Origin: Desulfobotulus alkaliphilus
Lineage (GTDB): Bacteria; Desulfobacterota; Desulfobacteria; Desulfobacterales; ASO4-4
Length of the DNA: 59,904 bases
Assembly (NCBI RefSeq): GCF_007830435.1
Contig: NZ_VLLC01000001.1
Coordinates: forward strand, 1 to 59,904
Direction: 5' to 3'
In this document: positions 33,543 to 41,570 of the stretch, in pieces
Layout: each line of letters opens with the position of its first letter
Position numbering within the stretch: the first letter of the stretch is position 1
Notes under the pieces: generated by a model
Seen by the model: the letters and a program-made list of their open reading frames with translations, nothing else
The model's database searches: none
Told to the model about the DNA's origin: nothing
Made by a program: the position numbers and the translations under genes

Positions 33543-35201
33543 ATGGAAAATGCCAATATCGCCTGTCTTCTCACAAAAAATGCAGCAAAAAGCCCGAACA
33601 GACGGGCCGTTGTCATGCCCGCAGGCAAAGATGCCATGGGACGCTTAAAAACCACCCAGCTTTCCTTTGCCCAGCTTGATGCCTCCAGCACAAAGGTTGC
33701 TGCGGGTTTTTCTGCCATGGGCATGTCTCCGGGCACACGGACGGTACTCATGGTTCCACCGGGGATGGATTTTTTCATCCTCACCTTTGCCCTGTTCAAG
33801 GCCGGTCTCATTCCCGTGGTGGTGGACCCCGGCATGGGAGTCAAACGCATGGCAGACTGCCTGGCCTCCACCCGTGCCGAAGCTCTGGTGGGCATACCCA
33901 AGGCCCATCTGTTCCGTAAGCTCTTTCCCAGGGCCTTTGCCCATGTCCGGCATACGGTCAGCACCCGTCCCCTGCCCCTTTTACGCACAAAAACCTTAAA
34001 AGAGCTGCTTTCAAGCGATGCCACGGGTTTTGAAACCCTTTCCTGTGAACCTGAAACCACCGCAGCCATTCTCTTTACCACGGGCAGTACGGGTCCGGCC
34101 AAGGGTGTCATTTATACACATGCCAATTTCCATGCCCAGATTCAGGCCATCCAGAATCATTTTGACATCAAAGAAGACGACAGGGATCTTCCCACCTTCC
34201 CCCTTTTTGCCCTCTTTGATCCGGCCTTAGGCATGACAGCCTTTATTCCGGAAATGGACCCCACAAAACCGGGCAAGGCAGACCCCCGCCCCATCCTTGA
34301 AGCCATTGACCAGCATGCCATCACCACCATGTTCTGCTCACCGGCCCTTCTGGACCGCCTTGGCCGCTATGGCAGCCGGGAAGGTATCCGCCTGCCGGGC
34401 CTCAGGCGGGTGGTATCCGCAGGGGCTCCGGTACGGCCGGATATTCTCCAGTCCTTTGTGCCGGTAATCGGCAACCCAAAGCGCATCCATACTCCCTACG
34501 GGGCCACGGAAGCCGTCCCCCTCATGAGCCTGACTGCGGGTGAAATCCTCTCGGAAACCCGTTCCTTTACGGATCAGGGCATGGGCATCTGTGTGGGACG
34601 CCCCCTGAAAGGCGTGGACATATCCATCATCCGTATCACGGATGCCCCCATCGCAAGCATGGAAGACGCCGAAGAGCTGCCCGAAGGAGAAATAGGAGAA
34701 ATCATCGCAAAGGGCCCCATGGTGACATCTGCCTATTATGAAAACCCAGAAGCAGACAGGTTGTCAAAAATAAAGGATCAAAAAGGCTTCTGGCACCGCA
34801 TGGGGGATCTTGCATGGAAGGACAATTCAGGCAGGTTCTGGTTCTGTGGCCGCAAATCCCACAGGGTATGCACGGAAGAAGGGGAACTCTACACCCTGCC
34901 CTGTGAGGCCATTTTCAATACCCACAAAAAAATACGACGCAGTGCCCTGGTGGGCATCGGCCCGGAAAAATCGCAGACACCTGTTATTATCATTGAACCC
35001 ACGGATAAAATCAGCAGGGAAGAGAAATCAGAGCTTCAAAGCGAACTGCTGCAGCTTGCAGGTGCCTTTGACCACACATCGGGCATCCGCCACCTTCTCT
35101 TCCACAGGGATTTTCCCGTGGATATCCGCCACAACGCCAAAATCCACAGGGAATCTCTGGCTGCATGGGCTGAAAAAAAACTGACAGGAAAGACGATGTG
35201 A
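33543..35201 (+). CDS. oleC: OleC-like beta-lactone synthetase (acyl-AMP ligase fold)
   Basis: 552 residues with the ANL-superfamily motifs: ILFTTGSTGPAKGV (P-loop-like), TPYGATEAVP, GDLAWKDNSGRFWFCGRKSHRV, and the C-terminal domain. The N-terminus (NIACLLTKNAAKSPNRRAVV) and the motif VVVDPGMGVKRMADCLA are characteristic of OleC, which activates the beta-hydroxyacid with ATP and closes a beta-lactone. OleC usually works with OleA, OleB and OleD in long-chain olefin biosynthesis. Only oleD, the NADPH-dependent ketoacid reductase, is missing from this window. The gene is convergent with folE2 (78 bp). Confidence 0.85.
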   Translation: MENANIACLLTKNAAKSPNRRAVVMPAGKDAMGRLKTTQLSFAQLDASSTKVAAGFSAMGMSPGTRTVLMVPPGMDFFILTFALFKAGLIPVVVDPGMGVKRMADCLASTRAEALVGIPKAHLFRKLFPRAFAHVRHTVSTRPLPLLRTKTLKELLSSDATGFETLSCEPETTAAILFTTGSTGPAKGVIYTHANFHAQIQAIQNHFDIKEDDRDLPTFPLFALFDPALGMTAFIPEMDPTKPGKADPRPILEAIDQHAITTMFCSPALLDRLGRYGSREGIRLPGLRRVVSAGAPVRPDILQSFVPVIGNPKRIHTPYGATEAVPLMSLTAGEILSETRSFTDQGMGICVGRPLKGVDISIIRITDAPIASMEDAEELPEGEIGEIIAKGPMVTSAYYENPEADRLSKIKDQKGFWHRMGDLAWKDNSGRFWFCGRKSHRVCTEEGELYTLPCEAIFNTHKKIRRSALVGIGPEKSQTPVIIIEPTDKISREEKSELQSELLQLAGAFDHTSGIRHLLFHRDFPVDIRHNAKIHRESLAAWAEKKLTGKTM

Positions 35202-35279
35202 ATCTGACAAGGCATCTTTAAAGTGTTTCGAGCAGCTTTCTGATCCCGACCATTCCGATATTCCGTTTCAGGCGGGCCA

Positions 35280-36062
35280 TCAGGCCAGCAAAGACTCACT
35301 GGATATCTGGGCAAAGGCGCTGTGATTGTGAATGGACTCATAGTTTTCCGCACTCACGGAAAACCATGTGATGTTGGCATCTTCTTTCAGAGACAAAGCC
35401 ACATCCCTTACAATATCCTCCACAAACTTGGGATTCCTGAAGGCCTGTTCCGTAACCGCCTTTTCATCCACCCGCTTTAAAACCGAAAAAACATCGCTGG
35501 AAGCGCATTTTTCAATGCGCTGAATCAGGGCCTCTATCCAGAAAAATTTACGGAAACGAACGGACACCGTCACCATCCCCCTCTGGGTATGGGCTCCGAT
35601 CTCGCTGATCTCAAGGGAACAGGGGCAGACGGACATGACGGGAACCCGTACCGTGGAAAGCAGATCCGTTCTGCCTTCCGGAGAAATGGAGCCTGAAATG
35701 GTACAGGTATAATCCATAAGCCCCGGTTCTGCACTGACGGGTGCTTTTTTTTCCACAAAATAGGGAAAAGTCACATCAATGTGTGCCCTTTCCGCTTCCA
35801 GCAGGGTGCGCATCTCCTGAAGTATGGTTGAAAACGACCTTAAGGAAACCTCCTGTCTGAAAAGGTGCAGCATTTCCACAAACCGGCTCATGTGGGTTCC
35901 CTTGGCATCATGGGGAAGATCCACATACATGGAAATATCTGCGACGGTCTGCTGACGGCCCTGCTCCCGGTCCAGAACCGTGATGGGGTACCTCAGATTT
36001 TTTATACCCACCTTGTCTATGGGCAGATTGCGCTCATCGCGCTGGCTTTGCACATCTTTCAT
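35280..36062 (-). CDS. folE2: GTP cyclohydrolase FolE2
   Basis: 260 residues. Family markers: DVQSQRDERNLPIDKVG at the N-terminus, THMSRFVEML, and the active-site Cys in MSVCPCSLEISEIGAHTQRG, followed by the C-terminal EHNSxxS-type part (ENYESIHNHSAFAQ). FolE2 opens and rearranges GTP to 7,8-dihydroneopterin triphosphate, the first step of folate synthesis, and uses Zn or Mn. It overlaps the ttcA-like gene by 4 bp, so it is the last gene of a greA-rpoZ-ttcA-folE2 set. Confidence 0.93.
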   Translation of the reverse strand: MKDVQSQRDERNLPIDKVGIKNLRYPITVLDREQGRQQTVADISMYVDLPHDAKGTHMSRFVEMLHLFRQEVSLRSFSTILQEMRTLLEAERAHIDVTFPYFVEKKAPVSAEPGLMDYTCTISGSISPEGRTDLLSTVRVPVMSVCPCSLEISEIGAHTQRGMVTVSVRFRKFFWIEALIQRIEKCASSDVFSVLKRVDEKAVTEQAFRNPKFVEDIVRDVALSLKEDANITWFSVSAENYESIHNHSAFAQISSESLLA

Positions 36063-36850
36063 TCCCGGTCCTCGCCCGTGTCTGAATCATTGTCTGCTTC
36101 CCTCACGGGCGGATAAAGCATATATTCCAGCCGAACATTTCCCATTGATCTGAAAATATTGCTTTTTATTTTCCTGTCCTGACGATAGAGGGTCTGAAGA
36201 AAGTCCTTTATTTCCCTTCGCCTCGTCTGTCCCGCAGAGGGACACGGATTGCTGAAAACGGGGAAATATTCCGGAAAACTCCGGGTCAACTTTATAATAT
36301 GCTGCTCATCCACAAGGCTTAAGGGCCGGATGATATGAAAGGTATCCTTGAAAAGACCCTGACGGGGCACCATGGTACCTATTTTTCCTGCATAGCACAT
36401 ATTTATGAAAAGCGTTTCTATAATATCATCTTTGGTATGCCCCAGAGCCAGGGTTTTGCAATCCAGCTCCCTGGATATGGAAAAAAGACGCTTACGCCGC
36501 AGCAGGGCACAGAGAAAACAGGGACTTTTTTTCCGGTTTTCAGGGCCATGGGCCATGGGGCCATGGTCTGTCTTTTCCACGGTCAGATGCAGCCCCAGCT
36601 CTCCGCACCAGCGGGACAGCTCGTCACTGAATCCTCCGTCAAAACCGGGATCCACATAGATGGGATGCAGGGTGTAGGGAATGGCTGAAATACGCTGGCG
36701 ATCCTTAAGAATCCGAAGCAGTGTCAGGCTGTCCTTGCCGCCGGAAAGACCTACGGCAATCCGCTCTCCGGATTCAAACATCTGATACCGGAAAGCAGCC
36801 TTGCCCGTGGACTTAAAAATTTTATTGTAGTTTTTATTCTTTTCAAGCAA
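36059..36850 (-). CDS. TtcA-family PP-loop ATPase (tRNA thiolation-like)
   Basis: 263 residues. The PP-loop SGGKDS occurs in GLSGGKDSLTLLRIL; a CxxC pair is in PCFLCALLRRKRLF, followed by ALGHTKDD and a third Cys in NPCPSAGQTRR. This is the pattern of TtcA, an Fe-S-dependent enzyme that adds sulfur to C32 of some tRNAs. The TtcA group also includes related sulfur transferases, so the exact substrate is uncertain. It starts 2 bp after the rpoZ stop and overlaps folE2. Confidence 0.8.
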   Translation of the reverse strand: MLEKNKNYNKIFKSTGKAAFRYQMFESGERIAVGLSGGKDSLTLLRILKDRQRISAIPYTLHPIYVDPGFDGGFSDELSRWCGELGLHLTVEKTDHGPMAHGPENRKKSPCFLCALLRRKRLFSISRELDCKTLALGHTKDDIIETLFINMCYAGKIGTMVPRQGLFKDTFHIIRPLSLVDEQHIIKLTRSFPEYFPVFSNPCPSAGQTRRREIKDFLQTLYRQDRKIKSNIFRSMGNVRLEYMLYPPVREADNDSDTGEDRE

Positions 36851-36852
36851 GC

Positions 36853-37068
36853 TTATTTATCACCTTTTTTACTGCCCGTGTCCTTAACCGTAACCACACG
36901 GCCGGCAGCAATTTCACGCAGAGCCATCACCACATCTTCATTCTTTGCCCGCTGCACAAGATACTCGGAACCTTCCCGGAGCTGGCGCACCCTTTTGGCA
37001 GCCATATGAACAAGCTGAAAACGATTGGGCACCTTACTCAGACAATCCTCAACGGTAACACGTGCCAT
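36853..37068 (-). CDS. rpoZ: RNA polymerase omega subunit
   Basis: 71 residues with the RpoZ pattern [30 protein letters not shown], followed by the [18 protein letters not shown] helix. Omega folds around the beta' subunit and helps assembly of RNA polymerase. It lies 25 bp after greA and 2 bp before the ttcA-like gene, forming a transcription-related mini-operon. The size is typical. Confidence 0.93.
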   Translation of the reverse strand: MARVTVEDCLSKVPNRFQLVHMAAKRVRQLREGSEYLVQRAKNEDVVMALREIAAGRVVTVKDTGSKKGDK

Positions 37069-37093
37069 AACACGCCCCCCTTATCATGGTAAA

Positions 37094-37561
37094 TTATAAA
37101 ATATCAACCAGCTCATAGCAGCGTTTGCCTCCCGGAGCATCAACCACAACCTCATCACCGGGAACCTTGCCAAGGATGGCCCGCCCCAGAGGAGAGGAAA
37201 CGGAGATTTTCCCCTTGCTGATGTCCGATTCATCCGGCCCCACCAGCTGATAGGTCACCTCATCACCGGAATCCACATTCTCAAGCAGAATGCGGCACCC
37301 GAACACCACCTTGTCTCTGGCAACCCTGGATGTATCAATCACATCGGCATTGGCCAGTTTGTAGGAAAGCTCGGAAATCCTTCCCTCCAGAAAAGACTGC
37401 CGTTCCTTTGCGGCATCATATTCGGCATTTTCAGAAAGGTCACCATGGGCACGGGCCACCTCAATGGCCTCAATGTTTTTTGGCCTTTCCACGCTTTTCA
37501 GCTGTTCAAGCTCCTTCTTCAGGTGCTCATAACCTTCCTTGGTGATGGGAATGCGTTCCAA
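37094..37561 (-). CDS. greA: Transcription elongation factor GreA, TTG start
   Basis: 155 residues. The true start is inferred as TTG at 37561, giving MERIPITKEGYEHLKKEL, because AGGAG lies 8 bp upstream and family members start exactly there; a longer ATG frame to 37681 adds a spurious hydrophobic stretch. The coiled-coil N-terminal domain (HGDLSENAEYDAAKERQ carries the acidic tip) and the C-terminal FKBP-like domain (SPLGRAILGKVPGDEVVVDAPGG) are visible. GreA rescues backtracked RNA polymerase. rpoZ follows. Confidence 0.93.
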   Translation of the reverse strand: MERIPITKEGYEHLKKELEQLKSVERPKNIEAIEVARAHGDLSENAEYDAAKERQSFLEGRISELSYKLANADVIDTSRVARDKVVFGCRILLENVDSGDEVTYQLVGPDESDISKGKISVSSPLGRAILGKVPGDEVVVDAPGGKRCYELVDIL

Positions 37562-37733
37562 TGAAAAAACTCCTGTTTTCTTTGTTTCATTACATAAGTA
37601 AAAGAAGATGAAGCTTCCAACCATAAAGATAAGAAGCCTCATCTTCCTGTATATTTTCCAACAAGCCTTGAAAAAGGCCATTATCCATTGTCAAAAACCA
37701 CCCGGATGAACGGGCCATGCAGCCGGGCCGGTA

Positions 37734-38756
37734 TTACAGATATTTTTCCGCAAGTATTTCTGCGATCTGAATGGTATTGGTGGCTGCCCCCTTACGGATA
37801 TTATCCGCCACTATCCAGAGATTCAATCCATTCTCTATGGACTCATCCCTCCGGATACGGCCAACCAGTGTGTCATCCTGCCCCTGAGCATCAATGGCCA
37901 TAGGATAAACATTGGCCGAAGGCTCATCCACCAGCCTTACTCCGGGCGCAGATGCCAGCATAGCCCGGATATCCTGAATGTCAAAGGGTGTTTTTGTTTC
38001 AACATTCACGGCTTCTGAATGGCCGTAAAATACGGGAACACGTACGGTTGTAGCCGTAACGCCAATGGTGGAATCCTCAAGGATTTTCCTTGTTTCATTC
38101 ACCATTTTCATCTCTTCCTTGGTATAACCATTTTCAAGGAAAACATCAATATGGGGCAGGCAGTTAAAGGCAATACGATGGGGGTAAACACTGACGGCAG
38201 CAGACGCATCATGGATCATGGCCCTTGTCTGCCCGGACAATTCATCAATGGCTTTTTTTCCTGAACCGGACACCGCCTGATAGGTGGAAACGACAATGCG
38301 GCGCAGGCCGTATTTACGGTATATGGGATTTAAGGCCACCAGCATCTGTATGGTGGAACAATTGGGATTGGCAATAATCCCTTTTTTAACGTATCCGGCT
38401 ACGGCATGGGGGTTGGCTTCGGGAACCACCAGAGGCACATCCGCATCCATGCGCCAGGCGCTGGAGTTATCCACCACCACACATCCGGCAGCTGCGGCTT
38501 TGGGGGCAAACTCAAGGCTGGGCCCACCGCCTGCGGAAAAAAGGGCAATATCCACCCCCTTAAAAGCATCTCCCGTCAACTCCTCCACGGCAATATCTTC
38601 CCCCTTAAATTTCAGGGTTCGCCCCACAGAACGACTTGAAGCCAGAAGCTTCAGGCTTTTAACGGGAAAATTTCGTGATTCAAGCCCCCGGATCATTTCA
38701 TTTCCAACGGCACCGGTTGCACCGGCGACGGCAACGGTAAACAGTTTTCGGGACAT
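37734..38756 (-). CDS. asd: Aspartate-semialdehyde dehydrogenase
   Basis: 340 residues from MSRKLFTVAVAGATGAVGNEMI (AGGAG about 11 bp upstream). The NADP-binding GATGAVG, the nucleophile Cys in ANPNCSTIQ, and the C-terminal domain residues (YPHRIAFNCLPHID and RVPVFYGHSEAV) are all present. Asd reduces aspartyl phosphate to the semialdehyde, feeding lysine, threonine and methionine synthesis. It is 172 bp from greA. The 266-bp upstream gap holds a short hairpin and the psd-pssA terminator. Confidence 0.95.
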   Translation of the reverse strand: MSRKLFTVAVAGATGAVGNEMIRGLESRNFPVKSLKLLASSRSVGRTLKFKGEDIAVEELTGDAFKGVDIALFSAGGGPSLEFAPKAAAAGCVVVDNSSAWRMDADVPLVVPEANPHAVAGYVKKGIIANPNCSTIQMLVALNPIYRKYGLRRIVVSTYQAVSGSGKKAIDELSGQTRAMIHDASAAVSVYPHRIAFNCLPHIDVFLENGYTKEEMKMVNETRKILEDSTIGVTATTVRVPVFYGHSEAVNVETKTPFDIQDIRAMLASAPGVRLVDEPSANVYPMAIDAQGQDDTLVGRIRRDESIENGLNLWIVADNIRKGAATNTIQIAEILAEKYL

Positions 38757-38795
38757 GTGTTTTAAAACTCCTTTAAACCAATTGAATAGCAACCC

Positions 38796-38812
38796 ACGCC
38801 GTGTTACGGCGT
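38796..38812 (-). promoter_or_regulatory. Compact hairpin in the asd leader
   Basis: ACGCCGTgttACGGCGT is a perfect 7-bp stem with a 3-nt loop, 40 bp upstream of the asd start. It could be a leader attenuator or a protein site. On the plus strand it is followed by TTTTG, but no plus-strand gene ends there. Confidence 0.4.
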
Positions 38813-38954
38813 TTTGTCATCAAGCAACTTGTGAATTTACTCAAGAAGGCTGCAAGTATAAAAACATGCATTTTTTTAATCTGTCGGCAAGCTCTCACGC
38901 CACCGCAGGGATCTCAGCCAGCATTTCCTGCACAAGGGAACAGATAAAAATAAA

Positions 38955-38992
38955 GATCCATTCCCAATGCCTTCCGTATTGAAGAATGGATC
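38955..38992 (-). terminator. Terminator of the psd-pssA operon
   Basis: On the minus strand the arms GGATCCATTC and GAATGGATC flank a loop of about 20 nt and are followed by TTTATTTTTATC. It lies 31 bp after the pssA stop. Confidence 0.75.
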
Positions 38993-39022
38993 CAGCAAAT
39001 ATCTGTTGTGTATGCTCCCTTA

Positions 39023-39787
39023 TCAGGCGTCCAGCTTTTCTTCCTCCATGGGCGTTTCCAGAACCTCGCCTTTATTTTTTCTGAACATACCCAGAGGCCC
39101 GGATACCACGTAAACAAGGGAAATCAGGAAAAGGGCTGCGGGAGGCTCTGCTGCAATAAAGACAAAAATCAGAATACAGGCCACCAGCATATGGAAGTTG
39201 AAACGTCGGAACAGGCTGTGTTTTTTAAAGCTGCTGTACCGCACATTGCTCACCATCAGGAAAGAAAGCGCATAGAGCATAACCATGGGAATCACCGGCC
39301 ACTGTTCCAGACTGACCATGGTACGTTCACACAGAAGCAGGGTGGTGGCTGCCATGGCAGCCGCACCGGGAATGGGCAGTCCTGTAAAATCACTGCCCGG
39401 TGCCGAATCCGCAGCGGCATTGAAACGTGCCAGACGCAGGGCACCACATACGGTAAAGAGAAAGGCCGCCAGCCAGCCCAGTCGCCCCATGGGCTGCAGG
39501 GCCCACATATAAATGAGAAGCCCCGGTGCCAGACCAAAGGAAATCAGGTCAGCCAGAGAATCATACTCCACGCCAAATCTGCTGGTGGTATTGGTAGCCC
39601 TTGCCACTTTTCCATCAAGGACATCAAAGACAATGGCCACAAAAATGGAAATGGCTGCTGTCTCAAACTGGGCATTTATGGCCGAAATAATCGCATAAAA
39701 CCCACAGAAAAGATTCATGGAGGTCAAAAGATTGGGAAGTACATAGACTCCCCTGCGGGGCCGGGACATGCCTTTTGCTTTTTTCAT
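39023..39787 (-). CDS. pssA: CDP-diacylglycerol--serine O-phosphatidyltransferase
   Basis: 254 residues. The CDP-alcohol phosphotransferase motif DG-x2-AR-x8-G-x3-D-x3-D is exact (DGKVARATNTTSRFGVEYDSLAD). The protein is polytopic with about eight hydrophobic segments, starting with a short basic N-terminus and LPNLLTSMNLFCGFYAI. It makes phosphatidylserine in the inner membrane, which the adjacent Psd converts to phosphatidylethanolamine. The ATG overlaps the psd stop by 4 bp, so the two are coupled. Confidence 0.93.
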   Translation of the reverse strand: MKKAKGMSRPRRGVYVLPNLLTSMNLFCGFYAIISAINAQFETAAISIFVAIVFDVLDGKVARATNTTSRFGVEYDSLADLISFGLAPGLLIYMWALQPMGRLGWLAAFLFTVCGALRLARFNAAADSAPGSDFTGLPIPGAAAMAATTLLLCERTMVSLEQWPVIPMVMLYALSFLMVSNVRYSSFKKHSLFRRFNFHMLVACILIFVFIAAEPPAALFLISLVYVVSGPLGMFRKNKGEVLETPMEEEKLDA

Positions 39788-40455
39788 TTCATGCTCCCCA
39801 GTGTTGTTGTACCAGCCTGCGTCTTTTCACCCACCTTCACGGCACATTCAAAATCCGCAGGCAGATAAAGATCCAGACGGGAACCAAAACAGATGACACC
39901 GAAACGCACCCCCCTTGACACACTGTCTCCTTCCCGGACACGGCAGATGATTCTGCGGGCCACAAGACCTGCAACCTGTACCGTCCAGAACTTTACAGAA
40001 GAAGGTGTTTCTATCAGAAGGGCATTGCGTTCATTGTCCTTTGACGCCTTGTCCAGGCTGGCATTCAGAAAACGGCCCGGCTGGTAACGGACTTCCCGCA
40101 CCACGCCATCAAAGGGAATACGGTTGACGTGCACATTGAAGACCGACATGAAAATACTGATCTGAAATGCCGGGCCTTCCCCATAGGGATGGGCTTCCAC
40201 CCTTTTTGCAACAATCACTTTACCATCTGCAGGGGACACAAGGGCAGAAGGATCTGAAGGAATCACCCTGTCCGGATCCCGAAAAAACCAGAAACAGAAA
40301 AGACTGAAGCACAGCCCTAAGCCAGCCAGCCAGCTCCATCCGAGAATGGCAGCAATGGCTGTTACAAAAACCGAAATAAAAATAAAGGGGTAGCCTGCCC
40401 TTGCAATGGGAAAACCGCTTTCTGAAGGAAGATCAGGTCTTGAAAAATCATTCAT
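39784..40455 (-). CDS. psd: Phosphatidylserine decarboxylase, short form
   Basis: 223 residues, the compact type. The proenzyme self-cleaves to a pyruvoyl enzyme at the Gly-Ser pair in CFGSRLDLYLP; the conserved HVNRIPFDGVV and SPADGKVIVA motifs are present. A hydrophobic hairpin lies near residues 25-60. It produces phosphatidylethanolamine from the PssA product. It overlaps pssA by 4 bp. The 292-bp gap upstream, toward the methyltransferase, shows no gene that I can support. Confidence 0.93.
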   Translation of the reverse strand: MNDFSRPDLPSESGFPIARAGYPFIFISVFVTAIAAILGWSWLAGLGLCFSLFCFWFFRDPDRVIPSDPSALVSPADGKVIVAKRVEAHPYGEGPAFQISIFMSVFNVHVNRIPFDGVVREVRYQPGRFLNASLDKASKDNERNALLIETPSSVKFWTVQVAGLVARRIICRVREGDSVSRGVRFGVICFGSRLDLYLPADFECAVKVGEKTQAGTTTLGSMK

Positions 40456-40747
40456 AATGTCTGTTTACAATCCATTTTCAGGGACAAATCCTGAAAAGAA
40501 TTCCATACCCAGTGAAGGATACGTCTTTCCATTCCAGATATTTTCAGGAAACGTCATGTTTAAGGAAGAGTTCAAAATTTGAGATCAAAAAGCCGACGGG
40601 ATTCTTTCTCATTAGACTGTTACCCATAACAAAAAACCACTCAGGTGTCAATAATGAGTATATTCAAGCTGAATATGCGGGCATGGCAACCCGTGGTTCC
40701 CCATGAAAAGGGAAAGCCCCATCCCCGCATACGGACAACCCGGGTTC

Positions 40748-41407
40748 TCAGGATGGCAGATCCCGGGGCAGCTCCCCCGGATGATACCGCCTCAGTACGC
40801 CTAAGGTTTTTGTACGGGGCAACTCTTCAAAAAGCCCTGATTTTTTTGCTGTTTCATACACATACCAGGGTGCCTGCCCCCCATCTTCCGGCTTTTCAAA
40901 AATATCATGAACCACAAGAAAGCCACCGGGCTGCACATGGGAAAACCAGCTCACATAATCCGTATACGCCGCTGCAAAGGTATGGCCTCCGTCAATAAAA
41001 ACAAGGGACAGGGGTGTGGTCCAGAAACGCGCTATATGGGCCGAGCCCCCCACCAGCGGCACGACGGTATCCTCAAGCCCTGCATCCGAAAGGGCTGTGC
41101 GGAAGAAAAAAAGCGTATCCATCTTCCCCGTTCTCGGGTCTACGAGATCCGGATCATGGTAAAACTCCCCCGGCTGCTGTTCCTCATTACCCCTGTGGTG
41201 ATCAATGGAGTAAAGGATGCCATTTCTGGCCCTGCAGGCAGGCCCCATGTACAGGGCAGACTTTCCGCAGTAACTGCCAATTTCAAGGCAGGCCCCTCTG
41301 CTGCTGGCATCAAGGGCCAGTTGAAACAGACGTTCCCCTTCTTCGGGATCCATAAAGCCCTTGGTTTTTTCAATCAGTTCTCCGTTATACACAAATTCCC
41401 CCTTCAA
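40748..41407 (-). CDS. Class I SAM-dependent methyltransferase (Methyltransf_24-like)
   Basis: 219 residues. The SAM-binding loop is CLEIGSYCGKSALYMG, with an acidic residue at the second strand (LYSIDHH) and LVFIDGGHTFAAAYTDY plus GGFLVVHDIFEKPEDGG further on, typical of Methyltransf_24 enzymes that modify small molecules or lipids. The HDIF and GGH residues would bind a metal. It is a single gene before a repeat remnant and ftsK. The substrate is unknown. Confidence 0.8.
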   Translation of the reverse strand: MKGEFVYNGELIEKTKGFMDPEEGERLFQLALDASSRGACLEIGSYCGKSALYMGPACRARNGILYSIDHHRGNEEQQPGEFYHDPDLVDPRTGKMDTLFFFRTALSDAGLEDTVVPLVGGSAHIARFWTTPLSLVFIDGGHTFAAAYTDYVSWFSHVQPGGFLVVHDIFEKPEDGGQAPWYVYETAKKSGLFEELPRTKTLGVLRRYHPGELPRDLPS

Positions 41408-41477
41408 TTGTTACCCGTCAAGGCCCTGCAAAAGGCCACTGAATATCTTTGCACATATTAACCAAAAAACTTCCGGA

Positions 41478-41567
41478 CAAGGCAAATAGCCAGGGTGCCT
41501 TGCAACGGTATAAAGCTGCTGGAATTACAGCTTTGGAATTTCTAAATAAATTGTGCTGAGCAATTAC
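41478..41567 (-). mobile_element. Foldback repeat, truncated copy (left module only)
   Basis: Read on the minus strand it starts with GTAATTGCTCAGCACAATT, the terminal sequence of the dispersed repeat, then the AGCAGCTTTATACCGTTGCAAGG module and GGCTATTTGCC, after which the similarity stops. No middle module or right end. Its terminus lies 3 bp after the ftsK stop codon. The rest of the gap 41408-41570 is unexplained. Confidence 0.7.
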
Positions 41568-41570
41568 AAA

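Noticed and set aside
37562-37681. N-terminal extension of greA to an upstream ATG
   Set aside because: It would add a hydrophobic stretch absent from GreA; the TTG with AGGAG matches the family start.
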